The position numbers and the translations under genes were made by a program. DNA of 64,000 nt from Oikopleura dioica. Its lineage: Eukaryota > Chordata > Appendicularia > Copelata > Oikopleuridae. The stretch spans positions 7,135,001 to 7,199,000 of the forward strand of contig OU015567.1 in the NCBI GenBank assembly GCA_907165135.1, read 5' to 3'. Below are positions 1 through 11,500 of this stretch, one piece after another. The notes below the pieces were generated by a model, which did not search any database, was not told where the DNA came from, and saw only the letters and a program-made list of their open reading frames with translations. Numbering within the stretch: the first letter of the stretch is position 1; every line of letters starts with the position of its first letter.

Positions 1-3000
1 GCAACGACGATTTACGAAGATAGCCGTTGTAGTCTTTCAAATAGCTGCAACGATGGTCCTCGACTACCTTGAGATTGTTTTGGCAGAAGTAATCATTCAT
101 TGAACAAGATTTACAAGGCTTCTGCATTGATTTTTCTTTGGATGATTTCTCAAACGACTCAGAATTGTAGCAACTGTAATTGATTGACAAAATGCTCTAC
201 AGACTGCGATATTGAGTCTTAAGACTAAAAGATAAGACTTAAGGGACCTGGGCGAGCAGCGCTGAGCCAAACTTCACGCGCTCGCCGTTCTTGTTAGAAA
301 TAAGATTTTTGAAATTTCTTTTGTAAATTATATCTCCAAATCCTCAGCTTTCTGTTCCAATTCTTAGTTTTTCTCTATCATTCTTGGTTGATGAGCTAGC
401 GAGAAAAGAGAAGCCCAACTTCAAAAGGCATCAAGTCTTGCAAACTTAATTTTTCTTCATAAAATTAGCACCATTGAAAAGCGCGTTAAATTCTGAACAG
501 ATCCCACTCCATCAGCTTAACTAAATGGGTACTCATTGGCGTGTAAGGCCAGATAAACAAGATAACTTAGCGCCCGCCCAGCGGGAATCATGTCCAGGAA
601 GCCCAAAATAGCTAAATCGGAGCGTCCAGCCGTGCCGCGACCAGCTGCCCGCGCTAAGTAGTTCTCTTTATCTGGCCTTACACGCCAATGAGTACCGATT
701 TAGTTAAGCTGATGGAGTGGGATCTGTTCAGAATTGAACGCTCTTTTCAATGGTGCTAATTTTATGAAGAAAAAATTAAGTTTGCAAGACTTGATGCCTT
801 TTGAAGTCGGGCTTCTCTTTTTTTCGCTAGCTCATCAACCAAGAATGATAGAGAAAAACTAAGAATTGGAACAGAAAGCTGAGGATTTGGAGATATAATT
901 TACAAAAAGAAATTTCAAAAATCTTATTTCTATCAAGAACGGCGAGCGCGTGAAGTTTGGCTCAGCGCTGCTCGCCCAGGTCCCTTAAAACTAAAGTTTT
1001 TCAACCGTAACTTGACAAGGGTTTCTTTCTCCAGTATGAAATCTCCGCTCCAATCGTATTTTTATCATCGCAGTTTGAGTATACCCACGACTCGTAGTCG
1101 CTCTCCTTGCAGTACTCATACAAATGAGCAATGTTGATCGAAATCGTGACCCATTGATGATTACCGTTATGGGCAAATACGATAAATTCTTCAGCGCCTT
1201 CTCCTTTTGTCCAAATCGCATCTAACGAAGATTCGGAGATTTAGAGATAAACTCAAGAAAGAATCCTTACCAGAGACAATAGGCTCAGTCGACATTTGAA
1301 TCGTCTTCCAATTTTGTCCATCATCAACGGTATAATACAGCTCAATTGACTTCTCAGGAATCACGACTAAAATCGACCCATAATCGAGAAAAGCGTGAAG
1401 ACTTCGTGTATTCTCCAATTTTCCCGGAAAAGAAGGACTCTTCCATGTCTTCCCAGCATCGTTTGTTATAAACAAATTAAGCTTATCGCTCAGTTGCGGG
1501 CCCACAGAGCCCATAGCCAGGACAAATCCTGGCATGAGCTTTTTCGAAATGACTGTTGGAACATAAACTCCCGTGGATAGGTACGCATCTTCTAAGTGAA
1601 TGTTCAAAGTATCTCCCTCTGCTATTTCTTCAGTTGACAGAGGCTGGGAAAGTACTGACCAGCTTTTTCCTCCATTCCATGTGATCACCGATTGATAACG
1701 ATCATCATAGTAATGATTCGCCAAAAAGCACCCTCTCAACCCTTTCACTTGATGAATATCAGCGTTGAAAACATTTGGTTGGATCGAAACACTCATGCAA
1801 CCCGTCGCTACTCGATCAAAAAACTTCACGTCCGTCAATGACTCGCGGAACTGCACACCATTCTCGTCAGAAACGTACAAATTACAAATACCACTGGCGT
1901 GCTTGACAGCGAGAAGAATGAAGTTTTGGTCCGTGGAGATAATGTGAAAATCTTCATGAGAAACTTCAGCAGGAAAAGATGTGCGTTGGAAAGGCAGACG
2001 ATTTTGGGAGACATGGAGGAGAGAGACATAGTTCATCCGACTTTCAAAGAATAAGAAGCCATTCTCGCTTCTGAAAGATCCTTCCGCCATATCATTTTTC
2101 TTCGAATATTCTCGCAGCGCTTCATATTCTTCTCCAGCTGAAGAGCAATCTGGCACCAAGCACGAAACAACCTCGTAGTTTCGCAAATAGTTTTTGATCG
2201 AAAATCGCTCAAAATGAACAACTCGTTCCCAATTCTTCACCGATGCTTCTTCGCCAGTGATTGTTTCGTACTTTTCGTCGCCCCAGTAGACTTTTTGCGG
2301 ACTAACAGAGTCCGAAAGCTTATCCAGCGTCTCTCCGAAATCCCGAGATACCCACAGCGTCATTTTCGAAAAATCCTGCAATAGAAACCAATCAACTTGA
2401 CTTGGGTGAAAAGTGATGCTGCTCGCAGTAACTCCAGGAGGGAGAATTATCTCCTTCATCGTTTTCATTCCATCTTTAGAAACGAAAATAGCTCGTTCAT
2501 CCCTTTTCGTCTCCGGTGCTTCGAGAAAAACCAACCGGTCTCGATCGACATCGCTCCCTTGCATGAGACTTATGATCACATTTTCGCCAAATTTCGCGCT
2601 CTCGTCAGTCCAGGACTTTCCAGAATCAGTTGATGTCCAATACGAAAATTTCGTACTAACAGTTCCCTGCAACAAGATTATTCAAACAAGAAAACGCGGA
2701 AAAATTTACCTCGCAATTTCGAAAGAATAAATGAAAAGAATCAGAAGTGTCGCGAATAAAAGCCTGGTGCATGTCTTTTAGATGCGAGGGAAAGGTCTTT
2801 TGAGTGACATAATCGGGAATAGTGACAGTTTCGATACCCCTTCTACTTCTGATAACATTTTCAGCTGGGGAAAATGGCAATTTCTGAAGACAAAATTAGC
2901 CGAGTCTTCGATTGATAAATGTCTTACCTGAATAAGAGCACCAGAATCAGAATTTCCAGTCACAAAAAGAGCATTTTGGAAAGTCGTTTCGGCAAGAAGA

Positions 3001-3035
3001 AGCAACCAAGATATGTACAAAAACGGCGACGTCAT
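1..3035 (-). CDS. Sortilin-type VPS10 domain receptor (3' end outside window)
   Basis: Type I sorting receptor of the VPS10 family, acting in Golgi, endosome and surface trafficking. Exons read on the minus strand: 3035-2928 (signal peptide MTSPFLYISWLLLLAETTFQ), 2883-2711, 2666-1271, 1221-1005 and 173-1 (open at the window edge). The long third exon has the repeated beta-propeller signatures TSTDSGKSW, VSRDFGETL, TWNGGKSW, TNDAGKTWKS and TVDDGQNWK. The following exons carry the Cys-rich 10CC module: CKESDYESW, then CYNSESFEKSSKEK, CKSCSMNDYFC and HRC. The first three junctions are GT-AG. The last junction (1004 to 174) is not GT-AG by protein continuity and contains a fold-back element. The transmembrane and cytoplasmic tail would lie beyond position 1. 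CIAPIN1 lies 160 bp upstream on the same strand, so the two may be co-transcribed. Family call is firm; the exact paralogue (SORT1 versus SORCS type) is not settled. Confidence 0.88.
243..984. mobile_element. Fold-back (long inverted repeat) element flanked by TTAA
   Basis: Two near-identical arms of about 320 bp in opposite orientation (roughly 243-570 and 660-984) surround a GC-rich core of about 90 bp. The outer ends read GGGACCTGGGCGAGC on the left and its reverse complement on the right. TTAA lies immediately outside both ends (239-242 and 985-988), as expected for a TTAA-targeting, piggyBac-like non-autonomous element. No open reading frame for a transposase is seen, so it would need trans mobilisation. 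It sits in an intron of the VPS10 receptor gene. The superfamily assignment rests only on the TTAA target. Confidence 0.85.
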
Positions 3036-3198
3036 GATTCAGGTTCTTCTTTAGGATTTCAATAAATTCATCACAAATTTATTCTAAAAGGAACAATTTC
3101 AAGTGAACCCTCTGTTTCACCGTCTATAGATTAATGCTATAGCATCAGTAAATTTCAATCAGAACGAATCAAGAGCAGTCAGAGTTAGAATTAGTCTT

Positions 3199-3969
3199 TT
3201 AAATATCCATGGAGTCGTCATCAAGCTTGACAAGCGATGGCTTCTCTCCTGGCTTGAATGCCGGCTGGCCGAGGTAGGGGCAGCTAGCGCATCGGAAAGC
3301 ATCGCCAAGGTAGCAAGACCCACAGGCAGATTTGGGATTTTCACGCTGTTCCACTGATAAGGCGTCGTTTTTCGCGATTTCTTCCGCTACAAAAACTTTC
3401 TTTATTCCATTTTGAGAATCGCTACAGCCGTCTCTTCTTATAGCGAAAATTTTCCATCATGCCTTTCATTGGCTAGCTCATGATTATCCAATCATGAGGC
3501 TTGATGGAAATATGCGCTAAAGAGAAAAGCCTCTGTAGAAAACTCAAATTTACCTAATCCACAAGTGCAATTCGCGCAAGCTCTCTTTTCTTATCTTTTC
3601 CAGTTCCGCAATCTGCCTTCAAGTCCTTCTCATCCGGCTTCGCCAAATCTTCAGATCGTAAAAGAGACGCTCCATCGATCGTATTCTTATCATCGAGCGT
3701 CACTGCACTTCCCAAATTGTACTAATCGTAATAATAATTGAATAAAGCAATCAGAAATTAATTCTTACGTTTGGTTTCGAGGCAGTTATTTGATTTCCGC
3801 CGCTTTCGCTAATTTTTACGAAGCCACTCAATGTCAGATTTAGTGTCAAAGTGGCCGCGGCGCCGTCGGGAATGTTGGTGATGGTGACGGATTCGCCTGA
3901 GGCGAGTGTTTTGAAGACGGACGAGAGGGATTCGATCGTGTTGTTGGTGGAATAATCGAGGGAGGACAT
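3199..3969 (-). CDS. CIAPIN1: CIAPIN1 / anamorsin, with an apparent 2-nt frameshift
   Basis: Cytosolic Fe-S cluster assembly factor that receives electrons from NDOR1. Exons on the minus strand: 3969-3769, 3721-3554 and 3386-3199, joined by GT-AG introns. Conserved parts seen: [14 protein letters not shown] and ITASKPN in exon 1, [12 protein letters not shown] and DCGTGK in exon 2, the first Cys cluster CANCTCGL at the end of exon 2, and the C-terminal [19 protein letters not shown] in exon 3. The Cys cluster is in a different frame from the start of exon 2. The shift lies at an AGAGAG run (plus 3581-3585), where removing 2 nt would give continuous coding. The N-terminal methyltransferase-like domain is very short: about 185 aa in total, against roughly 250-310 in relatives. 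The family is certain; whether this copy is functional is not. Confidence 0.85.
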
Positions 3970-3999
3970 TTTCTTTCTGAAATAAAATGAGGTTAGTCT

Positions 4000-4885
4000 T
4001 GTAATTTGTGATTAATTTGGGGCACCATAACTTATGGTCCATAAGTAAACAGATATTTGGAGTTTTACATTGATCTCGAATCTCTAACTTTCACTAAATA
4101 AAATGAATCGATACTGAAAAAATTAGGACGAGGTATGCCGAAGCAGTTACAGTTTATGACAACTACAGCGAACCTATGGAAAATTCAAATCCCTTCTAAT
4201 ACTTATCTGTTTTAATAATTATTCTGTTCAAAAAATAAAAATGATAGCATGTCTATCATATACAGTTTACTCGCACATTTTGGACCTTTTTTGTTTTGCA
4301 GATTTCTCGAAAAAGGGCCGAATTGTGCGGGTCCGAAATTCGGATTAACTTGCTGCTCCTTCAAAAAAGATGAATTTTGGAGCCCTAAAATGTTAAAATC
4401 TCACTATTTTCGTCAATTATCCCCGTAAATTCTACGTGTTAATCAAAAAGAGTAAGAAATAGCATTTCTGTCGTAAATATATCTTACAAAATACGTTTGA
4501 GCAAGGAAAATTGAGTGAAATTCACATAGATGGCTAATTGAGCGATTTTCATTAATTTTCGCGAAATTCGAAAAAAGGGCCGAATTGTGCGGGTCCAAAT
4601 TGTGCGAGTCGTCTGTAACGTAAAATTCTAGAATAAAAAATATTGTTATCAAAGTGCAAATCAGATCCTCGTTTCTTCTCTCTTTCTTCAAAATTGATCT
4701 CTTTACTACGCGAGGTGAGTAATTTTCAAAAATGAGAAACGCGGTGACTCATATTTTCTCTCAATTCAGCTCGATTATAAATTGCACATTTCCTTCCAAT
4801 CGTTACGTAAAGACCATTTAATTCTAGAGATATGAGATCGAAAGAAAAACGATAGTTGCTGTGAAAACGAAGAAGAACGAAGAAG
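4000..4885. other. Divergent intergenic region with a short direct repeat
   Basis: AT-rich spacer between the minus-strand CIAPIN1 start and the plus-strand gene array, so it probably holds promoters for both sides. No gene is seen. A segment of about 25-30 bp containing AAAAGGGCCGAATTGTGCGG occurs twice in the same orientation, near 4310 and near 4572, both after a run resembling TTCTCGAAA or AATTCGAAA. Confidence 0.5.
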
Positions 4886-6159
4886 ATGATTTTGAAACTT
4901 GGGAAATTCGCGGCGAAAAGAAGAAGTCTCCGAAATTTCGCGGTTTCAAGTGGCGATTTTGCGAGAGGAAGGGTTGAGAAGACGCCTGTTTATGTGGATA
5001 ATCCCTTTCTTCCGGCGAAGAAAACAGGTTTGTGCGAATTTTTGGTGAAAATTGAAATCGAATTTGGTCAAAAAATAGAATCAATTTTGAACGTATATTA
5101 GTCAAATTTCAGATTAAAAATTAAGTCAACATTTTCGTCTTTTTAGCCAGATTTTAGTCGCAATTTTGATGCGGATTTCAGATTCAACGCGAATAACGCC
5201 TTCGAACCGAGAAAAACTGAACCAATGGAGCGCGGAAGTCGACAAAATTGAGCTGAAAATGGCGAAGCTCCAGGCGGTAGAAGTTGCTCAACTGTTGAAC
5301 AAAGAAATCCTCCGCCAAGCAGCTGTTTCTTTCGAGCCCCCGAAAATGTCCGAAAAAGAGCTCAAACGAATCGCAGGTACAATTTCTACCCCTCTCCTTT
5401 TCCAAAAAATTAAAGAATTGACTTCAAGATGAGGCGAGAAGTTTGTATTTCTGGACAGTTGAGAAGCACTTTTTCGCGCTGCTAGAATCGACCGCGAGAA
5501 TCAGCGAAAAATGCTATCAATATCAGCTTACTGGAAATGGAAACAGCAACTTGGCGAACAAATATGCTTATTCTTCTAGCGTTGTCAGAGCAAGATGGAA
5601 TTATAAAGGTAATAATTTTTTTCAATCTATTTTTCTGGATCTTTATTATATTTTTCAGATCAAAGCACTCCCTTTTTCGGAAGCTATTTCGACAACGTCA
5701 TGATCCGTGTTACCTCAATTTGGATTTCTTCACAGTGTGGCTCTCTTTTCGTCCATTTCTGTCCGACCTTTCGCATTTCGCTTGTTCTACAAATAACCCA
5801 CGAAGCTTCTTCAATATGTCAAGTATCTTCAGGCGATCAAGAGTTTAACCAAAACCAGAATTTACCTTCATTCATTTCAAATCAGGATGTTTATCTTATC
5901 AAAGTTCCTCTCACCAAGTCCAGCTACCTAAGTTTATATGCACATGTAAGTCAGAAAAATAGGGTGGTTAAAAGCCCCCCCCTCCCTCGGGGTGGAAGCA
6001 AAGGAACCCCTCCCGACCCCGCTTTTTGCCTCCCTAGCCCCCCATCTTGTAAATATCTGAATAATTCAGGTCCGAAAAGATGATATTGAAAAAGATGAAC
6101 ATTCAATTTGGCAGTCGAATCCTGTAACACATTCTATTCTTACCTCTCTTTCTTCTTAA
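4886..6159 (+). CDS. Unidentified protein, five exons, possible mitochondrial leader
   Basis: Exons 4886-5027, 5182-5376, 5429-5608, 5659-5945 and 6070-6159 join in frame through GT-AG introns to about 297 residues. The N-terminus (MILKLGKFAAKRRSLRNFA) is basic and lacks acidic residues, like a mitochondrial targeting peptide. A helical, charged middle section follows (about residues 60-110), then a section with YSSSVVRARWNYKDQSTPF and YFDNVMIRVTSIW, and a short acidic end. I do not recognise the family. A 27-nt stretch inside exon 4, starting GTTACC and ending TTCACAG near 5710-5736, could be a further very short frame-neutral intron. It heads a run of seven plus-strand genes. The coding call is supported by consistent frames across four introns. 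Confidence 0.6.
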
Positions 6160-6255
6160 AACAATCATTTTTCAATTTTTTCTACTGAATTCAAAATCCT
6201 CAAAATTCATCGAACCCTATTCTAAAATCTCCCCCTTTTAGACCAAAAGGCAAAA

Positions 6256-6704
6256 ATGGCGGAGCACGGAGCCGCCCTGCAAACTTACAACAACGAGCTA
6301 GTGAAGTGCATCGAGGACTTGAATCAAAGACGGGATGAAGTTTCGAAGGAAATCAAACTTGACGAGAGCGAGAAGGAAAAACTCGAGCATGATATTGCGA
6401 TCCTCCACGAACGGCTTCAGAAAGTCAACACTTCGCTCGCCAGGAAGATTCAAATTAGAGATGAATACGGAACGGCTTTCAAGTTATAATTACGAGGCCG
6501 AGAAAAGAGGGGGCTTCTCCCCCTACCCCCTTCCTCGGTCTTCAACCTCAGTTAGGCTCTAAAATTTGAAAGCCCTCGAAAGACCAGACAATTGCGGAAA
6601 CCGAAGGCGCCTACTCCAAAATCCTGGAAACATCTCAGACCCTGTTGAACAGCGTAAAAATGCAGATGACGCACAAATCGCCAAAGAAAGACTTCAAAGC
6701 ATAA
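6256..6704 (+). CDS. SSNA1: SSNA1 / NA14 coiled-coil microtubule nucleating factor
   Basis: Small coiled-coil protein that self-assembles into fibrils and acts at centrosomes, basal bodies and microtubule branch points. Exon 1 (6256-6469) encodes GAALQTYNNELVKCIEDLNQ and LARKIQIRDEY. Exon 2 (6583-6704) encodes DQTIAETEGAYSKILETSQ and a short basic tail. Both match the vertebrate protein closely in order and length (about 111 aa). The exons only join as RDEY-D-QTIAE if the intron (6470-6582) begins GA and ends AG; no GT donor gives the conserved frame. Unspliced, the frame ends after FKL at 6489. The gap to the next gene is about 160 nt. Confidence 0.93.
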
Positions 6705-6865
6705 TTTCTATTACACAATCCATTCCTACTCCTTTCTCCTTGCGAATGTTTTATTTTCTCCTTCAAATTACATTTTTTCTATTTTATATAACTTACTACC
6801 AATTTTAATAAAATAAAAGATGATTTTTTATTTCTTTCCTTTCTTTCATTGTTTGCCGCGCTAGA

Positions 6866-9800
6866 ATGCCGAAAAAGGACGAGTCATCAGGGGACGAGTT
6901 CGTTCCATCCGGCGAGGAGGAAAATTCAGCGCCGGAGAATCAAGGATCTGACGAAGAAGAAGAGGCCGAGCAGGAAGATGACTTCGACCCTTATCAGCCG
7001 AGAAAGGCAAAATTGAATAGGAAGAATATTGTAGAATCTGAAGGTACTCCCCTTTCCCAAACTCCTTTACTCTATCTTCTTTTAGATTCGGATAAACTAT
7101 CGACAGATCCGGACAACTCGGATGAATACGACCCTGATGAAAAGAAGTCCAAAATGAAGCGATCGGCAAAGCACGCAGATTCGGACTCAGATGATCAGCC
7201 GAAATTCACACCATCACCTAAGAAGAAAAAAATTGTCCAGAGAAGAAGAAGGCCGCCACGCAGGAGGCCTGTTTCAGAGTCAGACACGGAAGATTCAGCA
7301 AGTACCGCGACAGAATCAGAAAGTGATGAAGCCGAAGCGTCTGATAAATCGCCCGCTGCTCCGACGGGAAATACAGTTGTCGATCAATTACAAGCGAAGT
7401 TTCCCGATGTTCCAAGATCTGATATCACTAGAGGTAGGTTCTTTTCAATATCCTTCCTTCCCTTATCATTCAGTTTACTATCAATCCTCCTGCCAAATGG
7501 ACAAGGCAATCGCGTACCTCACAAACGAATACAGTCCGAGCAAATTTTCAAAGCCAAAAGTTGAAAACGGAAGCAGAAGAGTCCCTGCTAACGGCCCTGA
7601 TTTGAGCGAAGAATCAGAAGAGAGCGAGGACGAGAACGAAAAAACAAACCTGCAATCTGAAGAAGACCAAGAGAGTGAAGACGAAAAACCTGTTGTAAAG
7701 AATAAACGAAAAGTAAGTGCCCTGAAGATATTACCCTTTCCCCCGCTTGAAGCCGTGTGAGTCTTGAAATCAAGGAAGAGAACCGATTTCCCCACGTGAT
7801 TACGTCATCAGACGTAATAACTAATCCAGAAGGTTCGATAGAACATTCTAGTAGATCATTGCGGGGTTTTTCGTCAGTAAAAAGAGGATTTTTCGAAACT
7901 TGCAAGTTTGATTTTTCAAGATGGTTATTGAGAAAATACGGAGTCAGAGTAAAGAGGCAAAGTTTATTCCCTATCACATGGTGGTAAAGCGGGCTAAATC
8001 GCCTGTACAGTGCTTGAAGACGAAACAGGTATTCATAGTAATTTTTCTTCTGCGGATTTCGAACTCTTTATGGAATTATATTCGTTGACCATCGAGAGAG
8101 GCACAGTGGTCCATATCATGTCGTTTCATTTCATATTGATATTTTCTTGATAATATCTTAGATTTCTTAAAATTTTATTCCAAAATTTTCACGGCGTCTT
8201 CATAGCGTTTGATAGTAAATGATTCGCGGTTTCATTTTTTTGTCTCTGATATCTTCAAAACCTTTCCTATTTTTATATACCAAAAAATCAATTAAAAAAC
8301 TGCCACGCAGCTTTAGAATTATAAATCGATCGATTTTCCAACGATTTTAGGCTCTAAATTCTTCCGATGAAGAATGGTGTCCCGCTGCGAAGAAGCAAAA
8401 GACAAAATCCTCCAAGAAAAAGCCAAGCGTCAACTCTCCAGCTCTGACGACGATGAGAGACCAACAGCCCGTCGCGACGAATCTGACATGTCCGATGGTG
8501 GTGTCGATGACGATTACTCCGAAGACGAAAAGCCGGCTAAAAGATCAGCGTCGGCGGAAAAGCCGCTGCTGAAATTTCTCAATTCGGCTTCTGCTCCGGA
8601 ACTCGCGATCTTGAAATCCTTTTCGGACAAAAAGATTGAAATTGTAATGGAGTTACGACCATTCTCGAGCTTTTTGGACATCAAAAAGAAGATCGAGGCT
8701 TATAAAAGTGATCTGAAGGTAGGGAGAACTGTTTAGAAAGAAAAATAACAGTTCATAGGACAAAAGAGCCACGGTTTTAAACAGCTTCAATATTGACTCC
8801 CTTGCCGATAGTGTGGAAGAGTTCCTGAAAGGCCGCGACATGGTCGTCAGTCTTCTTAAAAAATGCCAAAGCATGGGCAAAAACGTCACTCGTGGACTCC
8901 AACGAGAAGGTGGTGGACTCATGATTGAGAAGCCCTCCCTCATGGCTGATCACTTGGTCCTCAAAGACTACCAAAAGCGAGGACTGCATTGGTACACGCA
9001 GATCCACCAGTTGAAAATTGGTGGAATCTTGGCCGATGAAATGGGGCTCGGAAAGACTGTTCAGACAATCAGCTTCTTTGCTTGGTTGAAGGAACATTAT
9101 CCGAACTTCACGAAGCCGCATTTGGTTGTGTGCCCGTCTTCGACGATGGACAACTGGAAGAGGGAGTTTGAGTGCTGGTTACCAAGGTAGATTTCGAATC
9201 GAGAGGCGTAACTTTCATTTATTCGTTTTCAGCTTTAAGATCTTCATGTACCACGGCGAGGACCGGCGCCACCACCTCAAGCGCATCATCAAGGCAAAAT
9301 CGGAGCCGCACAAGGCGGAGGACTGCCATAAGGATATCGACGTTATCATCACGACCTACACCTCTAGCAACTCACACGAAGCCGATCGCGTTGGAATCAA
9401 AAAGCTGGGCGTCGGCTATGCGATCTTCGATGAGGGTCACATGTTGAAAAACATGAACACGAATCGTTATCAGCAACTGATGAGAATAGGCGCGCGGAGA
9501 AGAGTTTTGCTCACAGGAACGCCGCTTCAGAATAATCTGCTGGGTGAGCAATAAAATCATATTTATTGACTGATTGATTTTTTAGAGCTGATAAGTCTGA
9601 TCAAATTCCTGATGCCGGACTTGCTTCAGAAGTCGTCAAACACGCTGCAGCGGATTTTCAAACTACGGAATCAGGAATCTGAATTCGCTAAAAAGCAGGT
9701 CGCCGAGTGCCGAACTATTCTCCAGGTAGAATATCCTTCGATGTTCCCCTCTATCATGATCTTAGCCCTTCATCCTCAGAAGAGTAAAATCGGAAGTGCT

Positions 9801-11116
9801 CAAGGATCTTCCTCCAAAAACATCGGAAGAACTGTACGTTGATTTAACGTATCAGCAAAAGATGTTTTACATGGAGATCAAAGACCTTCTTCGTTGTAAA
9901 TTGTCGACTACGGAAAAGAAGGAGCAGGGAATCAGAGACATCAGGAACCATTTTATCCAGCTTCGAAAGGTAAGACTCGCTGAATCTAAATGCGGCCTCA
10001 TAATCAATTGAAGGTGGCAAACCATCCTCTTCTTCACCGAAATCACTACACTCCCGATATCCTCCGCAAAATGGCCCGCACCCTTTGCGATAAGGAACTG
10101 AAGAAAGAAGGAAATGTCGACTACGTCTACGAGGACCTCGAAGTGATGTCCGACTTCCAAATCCACGAGACGTGTGAAAAGTACGCGTCGCTGAAGAAGT
10201 ACCGGCTCAAGAAGGACGATATCCTGAACTCCGGCAAGTTCAAAGTCCTAGATGAATTATTGCCGAAGCTCTTTGATCAAGGCCATCGAGTGCTGCTCTT
10301 TTCTCAGTTTGTCATCATGATGGACATCATGGAACGATACTTGGTTAGTGAGACATTTTTCTTCTTTATCTAGTTTGTCTTCAGACCGCACGAAAGATCA
10401 AGTACATGCGCTTAGACGGATCGACTCCCGTGGAAGATCGTCTTGACATGATCGACACTTTCAATGCCGACTCGGACATCAATCTCTTCATGGTGTCAAC
10501 TCGCGCTGGTGGCCTTGGCATCAACTTGACATCAGCGGATACCGTCATTATTCACGACATCGATCCAAATCCCTACAACGACAAACAGGTAAACACTCCT
10601 CTTGCTCTTCAAAAAAAATTTTTCAAAGGCCGAGGATCGCTGCCACCGTGTCGGACAGACGAAACCGGTCAAGATCATCCGACTCATCGTCAAAGGTAAA
10701 GAAAGTCACTCATCTCCTTTGTTCTTATCCGAGTTTTTAGATACGATCGAGGTCCGTATGCGCAAATTGGCCGTCGACAAGCTTGCTCTGGAGTCGAAAA
10801 TGGACATGAATGACCGAATGGTCTACGGCGAGGGTGAGAAAGGCCCGGTTGAAGCTGAGGACGAGGATTCAAATGATGTGAGTCAGGCGGAAATGCTCGA
10901 TCTTCTCTCTGATAGCCCCAAGCCCGAGGCAGTGAAAGAAGAAGAATGTTCTGAGAACGAAGCGATGAAGGTAGACCAACTCACGCTGGATACACAGTCT
11001 CAGAGCTCGTCTATCAAAACCGAAGCAGAAGGTAGAACGATCATTTTTTGTGTGGTTTACCATCGTTTTTAGGTGAGAAGGAGCCGCTACGAGAGGTCCA
11101 ACCAAATGGTTCCTAA
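6866..11116 (+). CDS. SMARCAD1: SMARCAD1-type SNF2 chromatin remodelling ATPase
   Basis: Nuclear ATP-dependent remodeller of the Fun30/SMARCAD1 class, with roles in heterochromatin restoration and DNA end resection. Thirteen exons: 6866-7043, 7086-7433, 7474-7712, 8351-8718, 8759-9186, 9233-9543, 9586-9725, 9766-9969, 10014-10343, 10385-10588, 10629-10695, 10741-11031, 11073-11116. An acidic N-terminus is followed by a CUE-like ubiquitin-binding segment ([17 protein letters not shown] then [12 protein letters not shown]). The SNF2 core has [11 protein letters not shown] (Walker A), DEGH (DExx box), [62 protein letters not shown] and DRCHRVGQT. All introns used are GT-AG. Exon 4 starts in one frame and continues in another near 8434-8437 (see findings). 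The start follows CGCTAGA, a plausible trans-splice site. Confidence 0.93.
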
Positions 11117-11500
11117 AATATAGACTTTCATGTGTTCAACATGCGCAACATTCCAGTTTAACTGCCGTATACTCCCTCCATCCAACAATAAACTTTTAAA
11201 CAACCAACGTGTTCAAAACCACTCTGCCAGACCTAAACGAAGGTTAACTAGGAAAACTTTAACATGCTAGAAAGCTTCTTTTAATATGCTAGATTATTTT
11301 TCATTTTGACGATAACCGACTCTTACTGCTCTGAACAAGCGCAATACTGCCCTCATGTGTTATTTTTTCTTAAATTTTACTACCGATTTTATTCGACGAT
11401 GTCCTTAAATATTTCCTGCATCTCAAATCTCGCTGAAAATAGACCCACAAAGTAATTAAATACTAATGCCCTTCTACTCACGATTTCACTCTAGAATAAC
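11117..11500. other. Intergenic spacer with polyadenylation signal
   Basis: Follows the SMARCAD1 stop. An AATAAA lies near 11187, likely the polyadenylation signal of SMARCAD1. The rest is AT-rich with no coding signal. CTCTAGAATAAC immediately before the next ATG contains a possible splice acceptor. Confidence 0.5.
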
